In this document: positions 27,861 through 37,630 of the stretch, in pieces | Position numbering within the stretch: position 1 is the stretch's first letter | How the letters are laid out: every line of letters begins with the position of its first letter | Origin: Stutzerimonas stutzeri RCH2 | GTDB taxonomy: Bacteria; Pseudomonadota; Gammaproteobacteria; Pseudomonadales; Pseudomonadaceae | Length of the DNA stretch: 64,000 bases | NCBI RefSeq assembly: GCF_000327065.1 | Contig: NC_019936.1 | Location: 3,314,001-3,378,000 of the forward strand | Reading direction: 5' to 3' | Notes under the pieces: generated by a model | The model's database searches: none | What the model was told of the DNA's origin: nothing | The model's input: the letters and a program-made list of their open reading frames with translations, nothing else | Made by a program: the position numbers and the translations under genes

Positions 27861-29249
27861 CTACATGTGCGCTTCGGCGTATTCGGCCAGCACTGAACGC
27901 GGTACGCCCTGCAAGGTGATATGCACGCCGTGGGAAAAGTCCTTGAAGCGCTCGGTAAGGTAGGTCAGACCCGAACTGGTTGCCGACAGATAGGGCGTAT
28001 CGATCTGCGCCAGGTTACCCAGACAGACAACCTTCGAGCCGTTCCCCGCACGGGTGATGATGGTCTTCATCTGGTGCGGCGTGAGGTTCTGGCATTCGTC
28101 GATCAGGATCAGGCTCTGCTGGAAGCTGCGACCGCGGATGTAGTTCAGCGATTTGAACTGCAATGGCACCTTCTGCAGGATGTAATCGATGCTGCCGTGG
28201 GTATTTTCGTCCTCCATGTGCAGCGCTTCGAGGTTGTCGGTGATTGCGCCCAGCCAGGGTTCCATCTTTTCCGCCTCGGTGCCCGGCAGGAAACCGATGT
28301 CTTCGTCGAGCCCCTGGACGCTACGCGTGGCGATGATGCGCCGATAGCGCTTGCTTACCACGGTCTGCTCAATGGCAGCAGCCAGGGCAAGAATGGTCTT
28401 GCCCGATCCGGCGGCGCCGGACAGGTTGACCAGATGAATGTCCGGATCGAGCAAGGCGAACAGCGCCAACGCTTGGTGGATATCCCGCGGGCGCAGGCCC
28501 CAGGCTTCCTGATGCAGCAGCGGCTCCTGGTGCAGGTCGAGCAACAGCAACTCATCGGCCTTGATGCCCTTGATCCAACCAACGAAGCCCTGCTCATCAA
28601 TGATGAACTCATTGATGTGCACGGCTGGCAGGTTGTCGGTCAGCTGCACACGATGCCAGGTGCGCCCATGACCCTGATGGGTCTCGACCTTGCTCACGCG
28701 ATCCCAGAAAGAGCCGGTGACGCTGTGATAGCCAGGAGAAAGCTGGCCGACATCATCGATCAGCTGATCGGTATGGTAGTCCTCCGCCGCTACGCCACAG
28801 GCACGCGCCTTCAGACGCATGTTGATGTCCTTCGTGACCAGCACTACAGGCACACCGGGACGCTGTTTGCTCAGCTCAACCACCTGGTTGATGATCTTGT
28901 TGTCGTTCAGGTCCTCCGGCAACGCGTTGGGCTCGCCACGCTTGCTCATGAGGATCGACAGGCTGCCGGACGGCCCGCTCTTGCCTCGCTGGATCGGCAC
29001 GCCGAGTTCGACCTCTTCCGGCGTTGCATCACCGAGCAGCTTGTCGATCAGTCGAATCGCCTGACGGCACTCGGCCGCCACGCTGTGCTTGCCGGTCTTG
29101 AGCTGGTCTAGCTCTTCGAGCACGGTCATGGGAATCGCGACCTGGTGTTCCTGAAAGTTCAGCAAGGCGTTGGGATCGTGGATCAGTACATTCGTGTCGA
29201 GAACGTAGAGTGTGGGCTGGGTCGCGCGGGGTCTGCCGTAGTCATCCAT
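27861..29249 (-). CDS. PIN-PhoH family ATPase/ribonuclease
   Basis: 462 residues. Residues 12-150 are a PIN nuclease domain (YVLDTNVLIHD, then acidic residues in EELDQLK and LVTKDINMRLKA); residues 245-455 are a PhoH ATPase with Walker A GAAGSGKT and Walker B LILIDECQNL. Such fusions are thought to be ATP-dependent RNA-unwinding nucleases. I place the start at ATG 29249, which has AAGGTGAT upstream; the GTG at 29258 lies within that ribosome site. Confidence 0.88.
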   Translation of the reverse strand: MDDYGRPRATQPTLYVLDTNVLIHDPNALLNFQEHQVAIPMTVLEELDQLKTGKHSVAAECRQAIRLIDKLLGDATPEEVELGVPIQRGKSGPSGSLSILMSKRGEPNALPEDLNDNKIINQVVELSKQRPGVPVVLVTKDINMRLKARACGVAAEDYHTDQLIDDVGQLSPGYHSVTGSFWDRVSKVETHQGHGRTWHRVQLTDNLPAVHINEFIIDEQGFVGWIKGIKADELLLLDLHQEPLLHQEAWGLRPRDIHQALALFALLDPDIHLVNLSGAAGSGKTILALAAAIEQTVVSKRYRRIIATRSVQGLDEDIGFLPGTEAEKMEPWLGAITDNLEALHMEDENTHGSIDYILQKVPLQFKSLNYIRGRSFQQSLILIDECQNLTPHQMKTIITRAGNGSKVVCLGNLAQIDTPYLSATSSGLTYLTERFKDFSHGVHITLQGVPRSVLAEYAEAHM

Positions 29250-29509
29250 ACCGATCACCTTCTTTTGAGGCCAGAAACGAAGGGGCTAAAAGCCCTTCGC
29301 TGCAGAGTGACCGCCATGCGATTCAGGTGAGCGGACGAGGGTAGCCAGGGGATTCGGGGCTGCCCAGGAGCCGCCACCTGTGTCGCAGGGTTCGGCGGTC
29401 TGAATTCGGTAATACCGTAAAAGTTATGACAGGCAAAAGTCTTTTCAGTTGAATGCGGCTTTTTTTCACGAATCGACCAAACGGCCTTGGCCCGCGCCTT
29501 TTGCGCGCG

Positions 29510-30472
29510 TTATTGTCGGAGATCAAGGTGTGCGCTTTCGTCGCAGCGGTTTACCTCCGCGGTTACATGCACCAGCTGGGGAAACGCCTGCAACGCAGCT
29601 TTGTACTGGTCCGCCGTATGCGCCTGGTGGGTCACAACGCTCAGGATGCAGCTGTATTGCGCACGCCCCACTCGCCATAGGTGCAGATCGGTCACCTCGG
29701 TATCGGGCACCTGCTGCAACGTCTCCCGAATCTTGTGCACCAGCGGGTCGTCCATCTCCCGATCAAGCAATGCCTTGCCCGTGTCGCGCAACAGGCCACG
29801 CGCCCAGACCAGAATGACCAGCGCACCGACGATCCCCATTGCCGGGTCCAGCCAGCCCCAGCCAAAGAACTTGCCACCCAGCAGCGCGATGATCGCGGCC
29901 ACGGAAGTCAGCGCATCGGTCAGCACATGGATGAAGGCCGCGTGTCGATTCAGGTCCTTGCCACCGGAGGCATGGTCATGTGCGTGCTCACCGTGGTCGT
30001 GACCGTGACCGTGGTCATGCTCATCCCGGAGTAGCCAGGCGGACAGCAGATTCACCAGCAAGCCAATCACGGCGACCATCAACGCCGCATCGAAACCGAT
30101 CTCTGCGGGCGACCAGAATCGAATCAGTGACTCGCCAATCATGAACAACGCCACCACGACCAGCAGCAGTGCGCTGGTAAAACCCGCCAGCACTTCGATC
30201 TTCCATGTTCCGAACGCGAATCGCTGGTCCGCCGCATAGCGCCGCGCCAGCAGATACGCCAGCGCCGCCAGGCCAATGGCGACCATATGCGACGCCATAT
30301 GCCAGCCATCGGCTAGCAACGCCATGGAGTTGAACCAGTAGCCGGCGACAATCTCCGCGATCATGGTCAGCCCGGTCAGAGCAACCACAGCCCAGGTCCG
30401 GCGCTCCGAGCTGTGCTCCAGCGGCCGATAGTCATGCGGCGGTTGCCATTGCACGTGATTGCATTCAGCCAT
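29510..30472 (-). CDS. cation diffusion facilitator (DmeF-like metal exporter)
   Basis: 320 residues. It begins with AECNHVQW, a feature of DmeF proteins, then six membrane helices with metal-site residues ([12 protein letters not shown] and [12 protein letters not shown]). A His-rich loop ([20 protein letters not shown]) lies between helices 4 and 5. It likely exports cobalt, nickel or zinc by proton exchange at the inner membrane. ATG 30472 has AAGGAG upstream. Confidence 0.88.
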   Translation of the reverse strand: MAECNHVQWQPPHDYRPLEHSSERRTWAVVALTGLTMIAEIVAGYWFNSMALLADGWHMASHMVAIGLAALAYLLARRYAADQRFAFGTWKIEVLAGFTSALLLVVVALFMIGESLIRFWSPAEIGFDAALMVAVIGLLVNLLSAWLLRDEHDHGHGHDHGEHAHDHASGGKDLNRHAAFIHVLTDALTSVAAIIALLGGKFFGWGWLDPAMGIVGALVILVWARGLLRDTGKALLDREMDDPLVHKIRETLQQVPDTEVTDLHLWRVGRAQYSCILSVVTHQAHTADQYKAALQAFPQLVHVTAEVNRCDESAHLDLRQ

Positions 30473-30609
30473 ACGAACTCCTTGCTTCAACTCTCGTTAG
30501 CTTGTGCCTTGCCGTGTGGGGAAGGTCAACACCATTGCCTATGGCGCCCATAGCTGGAGCCATGCCAGCAGTACCCCTACAATCGCGCCACCAGACAGGA
30601 GACCTGTAC

Positions 30610-31389
30610 ATGCTGATGGTGATTTCCCCAGCCAAGACGCTCGACTACGAAACCCCCCCGATTACCGAACGCTTCACCCAGCCCCAATACCTGGAGCATT
30701 CGCAACTGCTGATTGAGCAGCTGCGCGACTATTCGCCTGCACAGATCAGCGAGCTCATGCACCTGTCCGACAAACTGGCAGCCCTCAACGTCGCACGCTA
30801 TGGAAGCTGGAGCGACAAGTTCACCCCGGATAACGCCAGGCAGGCACTGCTTGCATTCAAAGGCGATGTGTACACCGGGCTGAGCGTCGAGGACTTTACC
30901 GACAGTGATCTGCTGTTCGCGCAGCAGCACCTGCGCATGCTCTCGGGGCTCTACGGCCTGCTGCGACCACTCGACCTGATGCAGCCGTATCGGCTGGAAA
31001 TGGGTACCAAGCTGGCGAATCCACGCGGCAAGGATCTGTATGCGTTCTGGGGTGAGCGAATCAGCGAATGGCTCAACGAAGCACTCGCTGAACAAGGCGA
31101 TGACGTTCTTCTCAATCTGGCCTCGAATGAGTACTTCACCGCCGTTAAGCGCAAGGCGCTGAATGCACGGGTCATCAACGTCGACTTCAAGGACATGAAG
31201 AACGGTCAGTACAAGATCATCTCCTTCTACGCAAAGAAGGCACGTGGCCTGATGGCGCGCTGGGTGATCAAAGAGCGCGTCAGTGATCCGGCCCAGCTGA
31301 GCGCATTCGACTACGAAGGCTATCGCTACAGCCCGGACGCCTCGTCCGCCGACCATCTGGTCTTTCTGCGCGACACGACTCACCAATAA
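30610..31389 (+). CDS. yaaA: peroxide stress protein YaaA (DUF328/UPF0246)
   Basis: 259 residues, [19 protein letters not shown] at the start and the conserved [28 protein letters not shown] and GLMARW segments. In E. coli YaaA limits free iron and oxidative damage during peroxide stress and binds DNA. AGGAGA precedes ATG 30610. Divergent from the metal exporter gene, which makes a metal or stress-responsive shared intergenic region plausible. Confidence 0.92.
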   Translation: MLMVISPAKTLDYETPPITERFTQPQYLEHSQLLIEQLRDYSPAQISELMHLSDKLAALNVARYGSWSDKFTPDNARQALLAFKGDVYTGLSVEDFTDSDLLFAQQHLRMLSGLYGLLRPLDLMQPYRLEMGTKLANPRGKDLYAFWGERISEWLNEALAEQGDDVLLNLASNEYFTAVKRKALNARVINVDFKDMKNGQYKIISFYAKKARGLMARWVIKERVSDPAQLSAFDYEGYRYSPDASSADHLVFLRDTTHQ

Positions 31390-32135
31390 CCGTTCAGCCC
31401 CTCGGCGGCGGCGATCCGCTTCCGCCGCCTCCCCTTGATCCCGCCATTGCCGCCCGGCTTGACCGAAGCGGCACCTGCCCATCTTCGCTCAGCCCCTCCC
31501 GGATTTGCCGCCGAGTCGTGAAAACTCACCGATCAACGGTTGCTGACTTGGGAACTATCGACCATGGCTGACAATCATAAGCGCGTACCGACAATTCCAG
31601 GTGGAAAGGGACGTCGCACATGAACGTGCATTGGGTCATCAATCTTGTAAACCGCTCCGCCCCGAGTCGCAAAGCGGCTTCGGCGGTAGCGCAATCTCAG
31701 CCAGCGATACGGCTGAACATCCGGCCGATGGCCGAGACGTCGACCACTGCCAGCGCGGCATCCGGTACGACCAACGCCGAGCAAGGCACGAACAGAGGGT
31801 TACGGCCATGCAAACGCACCACCCCATTTCGACACAGCGCGAATGTCGCACTCCATGCGCGACGACGGCGCTCCTCATCGCATCACAGATCAGCCGCAGG
31901 CATTCGATGCCCCGCGCGCGGATCGGCGCCACGCAATAGGCACCTCCACCCCTTGCCATGACGCTGCGATAACGACTTCAAAACCGAATTTCAATCCCGA
32001 GGCAACGCTTCGGGCGGGACGTTTTCGTTCCAGCTGGCGGACTCGCTGGCGAACAGATTAACGCGAACACGCAGGCGCCACGACTGGCGCCACGGACAAG
32101 TAGAACGACCTTCGAAACGATTCAGGAGAAGCAAT
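31390..32135. other. 0.75-kb stretch without a supported gene
   Basis: Begins with a GC-rich hairpin after yaaA (GGCGGCGG at 31404-31411, CCGCCGCC at 31422-31429; no U-run). All open frames are low-quality, with no family resemblance or good ribosome site. GAACTA and, 17 bp on, TCATAA (31552-31580) weakly recall an AlgU/sigma-E-type promoter. The end, near 32126, carries the AGGAGA ribosome site of the next gene. Confidence 0.45.
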
Positions 32136-33581
32136 ATGATCCCGGTTATTCTTTCAGGTGGTAGCGGCTCGCGACTGTGGCCCCTTTCCCGCAAGTCGTT
32201 CCCCAAGCAATTCCTTGCGCTGACCGGCGAACAGACACTGTTCCAGCAGACGGTCGAGCGGCTCGCCTTCGACGGCTTGCAGCAGCCACTGCTGGTGTGC
32301 AACCAGGAGCACCGTTTCATCGTCAAGGAGCAGCTGGCCGCTCGCAAACTCGGCGTCCAAGGTCTGCTGCTCGAGCCATTCGGCCGCAACACCGCACCGG
32401 CCATCGGTATCGCGGCGATGAAACTGATCGAAGAAGGCCGCGACGAGTTGCTGCTGGTGCTGCCGGCTGACCACGTGATCGAAGATCAGAAAGCGTTCCA
32501 GCGCTCTCTGGCGCTGGCGACCAATGCTGCCGAGAACGGCGAGATGGTTCTTTTCGGAGTTCCGCCAACCCGCCCCGAAACCGGTTTCGGCTATATCAAA
32601 GCCAGCCAGGATGCCAACGCCGGTTTGCCGGATGGCATCAAGCGGGTCGCACAATTCGTCGAGAAACCAGACGAGGCGCGCGCCCAGAGCTACGTCGAGT
32701 CAGGCGACTACTTCTGGAACAGCGGCATGTTCCTGTTCCGTGCCAGCGTGTTCCTGGATGAACTGAAGAAGCACGACCCGGACATCTACGACACCTGCTG
32801 GGTCGCGCTCGAGCGCAGCATCAAGAACGGCGATGAAGTGCTGATCGACCCGGCCACCTTCGCTTGCTGCCCGGACAATTCCATCGACTACGCGGTGATG
32901 GAAAAGACTCAGCTGGCCTGCGTGGTTCCGATGTCCGCCGGCTGGAACGACGTCGGCTCCTGGTCATCGATCTGGGACGTGCATCAGAAAGACGAGAACG
33001 GCAACGTTCTCAAGGGTGACGTGATCGCCGAGGATTCGCGCAACTGCCTGGTTCACGGCAACGGCAAGCTGGTAACCGTACTGGGGCTGGACGATATCGT
33101 TGTCGTTGAAACCAAAGACGCCATGATGGTCGCGCACAAGGACAAGGTGCAGGACGTCAAGAAGCTCGTCAGCAAGCTCGACGCCCTGGAGCGCAGCGAG
33201 ACTAAGAACCACTGCGCCGTGTACCGTCCCTGGGGCTGGTACGACTCGGTGGATATGGGTGGTCGCTTCCAGGTCAAGCGCATCTGCGTAAATCCGGGCG
33301 CCAGCCTCTCGCTGCAGATGCACCATCACCGTGCCGAGCACTGGATTGTCGTTTCGGGAACCGCGCAGGTCACCTGCAACGAGAAGACATTCCTGCTCAC
33401 CGAGAATCAGTCGACCTACATCCCGATTACCTCGGTGCACCGCCTGGCCAACCCGGGGAAGATCCCGCTGGAAATCATCGAGGTTCAGTCCGGCAGCTAT
33501 CTGGGTGAAGACGACATCGAGCGCTTCGATGACGTTTATGGCCGCGCCGAACAGAGCAACGAAGCCAAAGTGGCTCGCTAA
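32136..33581 (+). CDS. mannose-1-phosphate guanylyltransferase / mannose-6-phosphate isomerase
   Basis: 481 residues, the length of AlgA/WbpW/PslB proteins. N-terminal nucleotidyltransferase (LSGGSGSRLWPLSRKSFPKQ, FVEKP), C-terminal type II PMI cupin (RPWGWYDSVD, HHHRAEHWIVVSGTA). The enzyme supplies GDP-mannose for polysaccharides such as alginate, Psl or A-band LPS. It stands alone with its own terminator, so the pathway it serves cannot be decided here. Confidence 0.93.
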   Translation: MIPVILSGGSGSRLWPLSRKSFPKQFLALTGEQTLFQQTVERLAFDGLQQPLLVCNQEHRFIVKEQLAARKLGVQGLLLEPFGRNTAPAIGIAAMKLIEEGRDELLLVLPADHVIEDQKAFQRSLALATNAAENGEMVLFGVPPTRPETGFGYIKASQDANAGLPDGIKRVAQFVEKPDEARAQSYVESGDYFWNSGMFLFRASVFLDELKKHDPDIYDTCWVALERSIKNGDEVLIDPATFACCPDNSIDYAVMEKTQLACVVPMSAGWNDVGSWSSIWDVHQKDENGNVLKGDVIAEDSRNCLVHGNGKLVTVLGLDDIVVVETKDAMMVAHKDKVQDVKKLVSKLDALERSETKNHCAVYRPWGWYDSVDMGGRFQVKRICVNPGASLSLQMHHHRAEHWIVVSGTAQVTCNEKTFLLTENQSTYIPITSVHRLANPGKIPLEIIEVQSGSYLGEDDIERFDDVYGRAEQSNEAKVAR

Positions 33582-33600
33582 CCGCTAAATAGCGAAATAG

Positions 33601-33627
33601 AAAAACCCGCCGCGGCGGGTTTTTCTC
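33601..33627 (+). terminator. terminator after the GDP-mannose gene
   Basis: AAAAACCCGCCG pairs directly with CGGCGGGTTTTT, followed by TCTC. Confidence 0.9.
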
Positions 33628-33900
33628 ATTCTGAGCCTGGCCCAATACCGGCATGCAAAGGCATACTTCAGCACCGCGAGCCGCTGCGTCGAACTGGACA
33701 CGCACTAGCACTCGGATTTTTTGAACTACCCCTCGCTTTTCAACCTTGCTCGTAATCGGAAAAAACCTTTTCAATTGCTTCTCGTCTAACAGACGTGAGC
33801 AAGTGCCACATCGCATTGGCAAATTTCCGGTTACAACTGCAGACGCATCTTTCTCAAGTCAGTTGCGTCTTATAAGAACTTCCCAAGAAGGGTTCCTTAC
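33628..33900. other. intergenic stretch
   Basis: Comparatively AT-rich. No gene seen. It must carry the promoter of the 73-residue gene; TATAAG near 33870 could be part of it, without a clear -35. Confidence 0.35.
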
Positions 33901-34122
33901 GTGACGAAAGATCAACTGCGCGCCGAACTTGAGCGCCAGGCCCAGCGCTTCACCAATGTGTACGGTGGTGAAATCACGACTTATGCCGCTGAACGCGAAC
34001 CCGAGCGCAAACCATGGCGAAAAAAACCCACTGTGCTCGACCAGGTTTTTAAGCAGGAACTGCAGAAGCTCGAGCAGGAAAAGCAATCCAATTGCGAAAG
34101 TGCAGTTACTGAACAGGCGTAA
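33901..34122 (+). CDS. small conserved-type hypothetical protein
   Basis: 73 residues from a GTG start behind AAGGG. Highly charged and helical (DQLRAELERQAQRFTNVYGG, VFKQELQKLEQEK) with a Pro/Lys middle. No family recognised; cytosolic. Confidence 0.6.
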   Translation: MTKDQLRAELERQAQRFTNVYGGEITTYAAEREPERKPWRKKPTVLDQVFKQELQKLEQEKQSNCESAVTEQA

Positions 34123-34199
34123 CTCCTCGCCCGTTCAGATGGTTCTGTCGAGTTTTTTCAAGAGTCGCATTGGCGTGGGGCGGTCAGTCTCGCCAAAGA

Positions 34200-35675
34200 T
34201 CAGCGCTTGCCGCCCAATAACGAGCCGAGCAAGCCTCTGGCCAGCTGACGACCCAACTGGCTGGCTGCCTGGCTCAAGGCACTTTTCACGACACGTCCGG
34301 CCAGATCGCCCAAGTCTCCACTTGCAGTGCTCTGCCCTCGCCGAGTTTTTTCGGCCACAGCTTTAGGCTGCTCGACAGTTTGCGCAGCACGCGCGGCCAG
34401 AATTTCATAGGCGGACTCCCGATCGACAGGCTTGTCATAGCGGCCACGTAGTCCAGACCGCGCGACGATCACCGCACGCTCGGCTTCGCTCAGTGGCCCT
34501 ACACGAGACTGCGGCGGAGCGATCGCCACGCGCTGCACCATTGCCGGCGTACCCTTTTCCTCAAGACCACCGACCAGGGCCTCACCGATGCCCAACTGGG
34601 TCAGCACATCCAGCGTCGCAAACGCGGGATTGGAACGAAAACCGTCAGCCACGGACCGCAGCGCCTTCTGCTCCTTCACGGTATAGGCGCGCAAGCCATG
34701 CTGAATACGCAGGCCAAGCTGTGCCAACACTTGGTCCGGCAGGTCCGCGGGAGACTGGGTCACGAAATAGACGCCCACTCCCTTGGAGCGGATCAGTCTC
34801 ACCACCTGGACCAACCGCTCCTGCAACGCTTTGGGCGTATCGCCAAACAGCAGATGCGCCTCATCGAAGAACAGGGCCAGCACGGGCTTGTCGGCGTCCC
34901 CACGCTCCGGAAGCTGTTCGAACAACTCAGCGAGCAGCCACAGCAAAAAGGTGGCATAGACCTTCGGTGCCTCATGCACCAAGACACTGGCGTCCAGCAA
35001 ATGGATAGCCCCGCGGCCATCCGCCGCCGGGCGAAGCAGGTCTTCGAGCTGCAGCGAGGGCTCTCCGAACAGCGCTTCGATACCTTGCTGCTCGAGGGTC
35101 GCCAGCCGCCGCAGAAGCGCCTGAGACGATGCGCCGGTAAACAGCGCGCTGTCCTCGCCCAGCAGCTGCGGTTCGGCCTTGAGGTGCGCCAGCAGCGCCT
35201 TGAGATCTTTCAGATCAAGCAGCAACAGGCCTTCACGATCCGCCACTTTGAACGCGGCATACAGTGCGGCCTGCTGACTGTCGGTCAGCTGCAGCAGATT
35301 GCCGAGCAGCAGTGGCCCCATCTCGCTCAGAGTGGTACGTAACGGATGGCCGCTGCGGCCATGCACATCCCAGAGGGTCACCGGATAGGCCTGCGGCTGA
35401 TGATTCAGCCAGGGCATGCTGGCGATCCGTTCGGCAATCTTGCCCTGTGGTAAACCGGCAGCACCCAGGCCGCAAAGGTCACCCTTGATGTCGGCGGCGA
35501 AGACCGCAACGCCCGCATCACTGAACTGCTCAGCCAAACGCTGCAGGGTCACGGTCTTGCCGGTGCCTGTAGCCCCGGCAATCAGCCCGTGTCGATTGGC
35601 CAGCCGTAGAGACTGGGTGCTAGGCTCGCCAGTGGAGTCCGCGCCGAGCATCAAACGATCCACCACTGCGGTCAT
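34200..35675 (-). CDS. HerA-like ATPase (DUF853, YjgR family)
   Basis: 491 residues. Walker A GATGTGKTVTLQ near residue 35, Walker B LALFFDEAHLLFGD, and the DUF853 end AKSALSQAASQLGRQLARGL-like region. Related to HerA/FtsK hexameric DNA motors; the biological role of YjgR proteins is not established. It overlaps the upstream 70-residue gene by one base. Confidence 0.88.
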   Translation of the reverse strand: MTAVVDRLMLGADSTGEPSTQSLRLANRHGLIAGATGTGKTVTLQRLAEQFSDAGVAVFAADIKGDLCGLGAAGLPQGKIAERIASMPWLNHQPQAYPVTLWDVHGRSGHPLRTTLSEMGPLLLGNLLQLTDSQQAALYAAFKVADREGLLLLDLKDLKALLAHLKAEPQLLGEDSALFTGASSQALLRRLATLEQQGIEALFGEPSLQLEDLLRPAADGRGAIHLLDASVLVHEAPKVYATFLLWLLAELFEQLPERGDADKPVLALFFDEAHLLFGDTPKALQERLVQVVRLIRSKGVGVYFVTQSPADLPDQVLAQLGLRIQHGLRAYTVKEQKALRSVADGFRSNPAFATLDVLTQLGIGEALVGGLEEKGTPAMVQRVAIAPPQSRVGPLSEAERAVIVARSGLRGRYDKPVDRESAYEILAARAAQTVEQPKAVAEKTRRGQSTASGDLGDLAGRVVKSALSQAASQLGRQLARGLLGSLLGGKR

Positions 35676-35887
35676 CAGTCAGCCTCCTTGACGTGCCCGC
35701 TGAGCGCGTGCGCATGCTGCAGTTCAGCTTGATCCTGCTCGGCCTGCAGACGGGCCCAGAGCGCCGCGGCATCCGCGAACTCAGCGCCCTGATCCGGCGA
35801 CAATGCCTGTGGATCGTATCGCTGAGTACAACCGCTACCGATGATCGGTGGCGCTTTGGCTACGGCACGCTCGAGAGGATCGGTCAC
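35675..35887 (-). CDS. small hypothetical protein upstream of the HerA-like gene
   Basis: 70 residues (MTDPLERAVAKAPPIIGSGC...), with a helical centre (FADAAALWARLQAEQDQAEL). Its stop overlaps the HerA-like start, suggesting cotranslation. No family recognised. Confidence 0.6.
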   Translation of the reverse strand: MTDPLERAVAKAPPIIGSGCTQRYDPQALSPDQGAEFADAAALWARLQAEQDQAELQHAHALSGHVKEAD

Positions 35888-35902
35888 GGCGACTCCGGAT
35901 TG

Positions 35903-36754
35903 TCAGTTGAACACCATTGTCTTGTTGCTATGCACCAGCACACGGTCTTCCAAGTGATAGCGCAGGCCACGCGAAAGCACCATCTTCTCTACGTCCTTTC
36001 CGAGACGAACCATGTCTTCGATGCTGTCGCGATGACTGACGCGGACCACGTCCTGCTCGATGATCGGACCGGCATCGAGCTCCTCGGTAACGTAGTGACA
36101 GGTCGCCCCGATCAACTTCACGCCACGCAGCGAGGCCTGATGATAGGGCTTGGCACCGACGAAAGAAGGCAGGAAGCTGTGATGGATATTGATCACGCGC
36201 TGAGCAAACTCGTCGCACAACTCCGACGGCAGAATCTGCATGTAACGCGCCAGCACAATCACATCGGCGCGTTGTTCGCGAACCAGGCGGGTGACTTCAG
36301 CGAAGGCCTCCTGTTTATTCGCAGGATCGACCGGCACGTGAATGTACGGAATGCCATGCCATTCGACCATGCTGCGCAGGTCGTCATGGTTGGAAATCAC
36401 GCACGGAATGTCGCAATCCAGCTCACCGCTATGCCAGCGATGCAGCAGATCGGCGAGACAATGCGATTCACGACTGGCCATCAGCACCACGCGCTTGCGC
36501 TGCTCGGAGTCGGTGATGCGCCACTCCATGGAAAACTCGCGCGCGATCGGCGCGAACGCCTGACGAAAACCTTCAAGATCAAAAGGAAGCGAGTCTGCGC
36601 GGATTTCATGGCGCATGAAGAACCAGCCACTCTGGTGATCGGAGTGGTGGTTGGCTTCAGTGATCCAGCCGTTGTAGGTGGCAAGAAAATTACTGACCTT
36701 GGCGACAATGCCAACGCCATCGGGACAGGCAATGACCAGCCTGAAAGTGCGCAT
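35903..36754 (-). CDS. purU: formyltetrahydrofolate deformylase
   Basis: 283 residues. N-terminal ACT domain (LVIACPDGVGIVAKVSNFLA) and C-terminal formyl-transferase fold with INIHHSFLPSFVGAKPY and the GATCHYVTEELDAGPII segment carrying the catalytic His and Asp. It hydrolyses 10-formyl-THF to formate and THF, balancing the one-carbon pool and feeding formate to purine synthesis. Confidence 0.95.
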   Translation of the reverse strand: MRTFRLVIACPDGVGIVAKVSNFLATYNGWITEANHHSDHQSGWFFMRHEIRADSLPFDLEGFRQAFAPIAREFSMEWRITDSEQRKRVVLMASRESHCLADLLHRWHSGELDCDIPCVISNHDDLRSMVEWHGIPYIHVPVDPANKQEAFAEVTRLVREQRADVIVLARYMQILPSELCDEFAQRVINIHHSFLPSFVGAKPYHQASLRGVKLIGATCHYVTEELDAGPIIEQDVVRVSHRDSIEDMVRLGKDVEKMVLSRGLRYHLEDRVLVHSNKTMVFN

Positions 36755-37105
36755 TAAAGGTTACTCCGGCTCAAAGGAAACGCGGCATTCTAGCCCAGCA
36801 GTCAAATGCGCAGCCATCGTGTTTGACGGCAAACCAGCGAAGGGAAACTAATCGACACGGAGTATCGGGCCATGCCCCGGTCGCGCGCTTTAGGAAACTT
36901 CATAAACCCATCGAAAAAACTTGTCCAATAAAACAAGGATTGCGTTTGTTTTACGCCCTGCGCTCGCGCATTAGCAGCGCCTGCCGCGCATGAAATATCC
37001 CTTCAAAAAATGGTCCGTCTTTTAACAAACTCTATATTTACTTGCTCATTACGCAGGACTATGATTGCTGCCACTTGCGTTCAAAACCTATCCCAAGGAA
37101 GTCAT
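36755..37105. other. AT-rich promoter region of mvaT
   Basis: Runs of A/T (36905-36955 and 37015-37040) stand out from the GC-rich surroundings, as expected for a self-regulated xenogeneic silencer. No gene seen. Confidence 0.5.
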
Positions 37106-37486
37106 ATGTCACTTATCAACGAGTATCGCGCCACTGAAGAGGCCATCAAGGAACTTCAGGAGCGACTGAAGTCCCTTTCCGAAGATGACAAACTGAAGAA
37201 GGAACTGGAGTTCGAAGGCAAGCTGCGCGAACTCATGGGCGAGTATCAGAAGTCGCTGCGCGACATCATCGCACTGCTCGACCCAGAAGCTTCCCGCAAC
37301 AGCAAGAGCCCGCGCACTGCCAAAGCACCGGCGACCAGCAAGCGTGCTCGCCGCGTAAAGCAGTACAAGAACCCGCACAGCGGCGAAGTGATTGAAACCA
37401 AAGGCGGCAATCACAAGACATTGAAAGAATGGAAAGCCCAGTGGGGCTCCGAAACCGTGGAAAGCTGGGCCACCCTGCTCGGCTAA
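37106..37486 (+). CDS. mvaT: H-NS-like silencer of the MvaT/MvaU family
   Basis: 126 residues. N-terminal coiled coil for oligomerisation (INEYRATEEAIKELQERLKS), a basic linker (SKRARRVKQY), and the AT-DNA-binding end KNPHSGEVIETKGGNHKTLK followed by EWKAQWG. It silences AT-rich foreign DNA and biofilm genes; the AT-rich island in this window is a natural target. AAGGAAG precedes ATG 37106. mvaU-type paralogues exist, so the T/U label is by synteny with sbcB and purU. Confidence 0.9.
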   Translation: MSLINEYRATEEAIKELQERLKSLSEDDKLKKELEFEGKLRELMGEYQKSLRDIIALLDPEASRNSKSPRTAKAPATSKRARRVKQYKNPHSGEVIETKGGNHKTLKEWKAQWGSETVESWATLLG

Positions 37487-37505
37487 GCGATAACGGTTTA
37501 AACCG

Positions 37506-37558
37506 AACGCCATTTCTCGACATTAATCAGCGATGTCGAGAAATGGCGTTTTTTATTT
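37506..37558 (+). terminator. strong terminator of mvaT
   Basis: An 18-bp perfect stem: 37506-37523 pairs with 37533-37550, then TTTTATTT. Confidence 0.93.
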
Positions 37559-37630
37559 GCCCTGCCTTTGCCTAAGTTCAGCTCAGCGAACCGCCATCTC
37601 CCCCACGCACAGCCAAAGTCTTCCGGCGAA

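Noticed and set aside
31620..31961. Overlapping 106-113 codon frames in the gap before the GDP-mannose gene
   Set aside because: No ribosome sites, low-complexity Arg/Ser composition, and no family resemblance on either strand.
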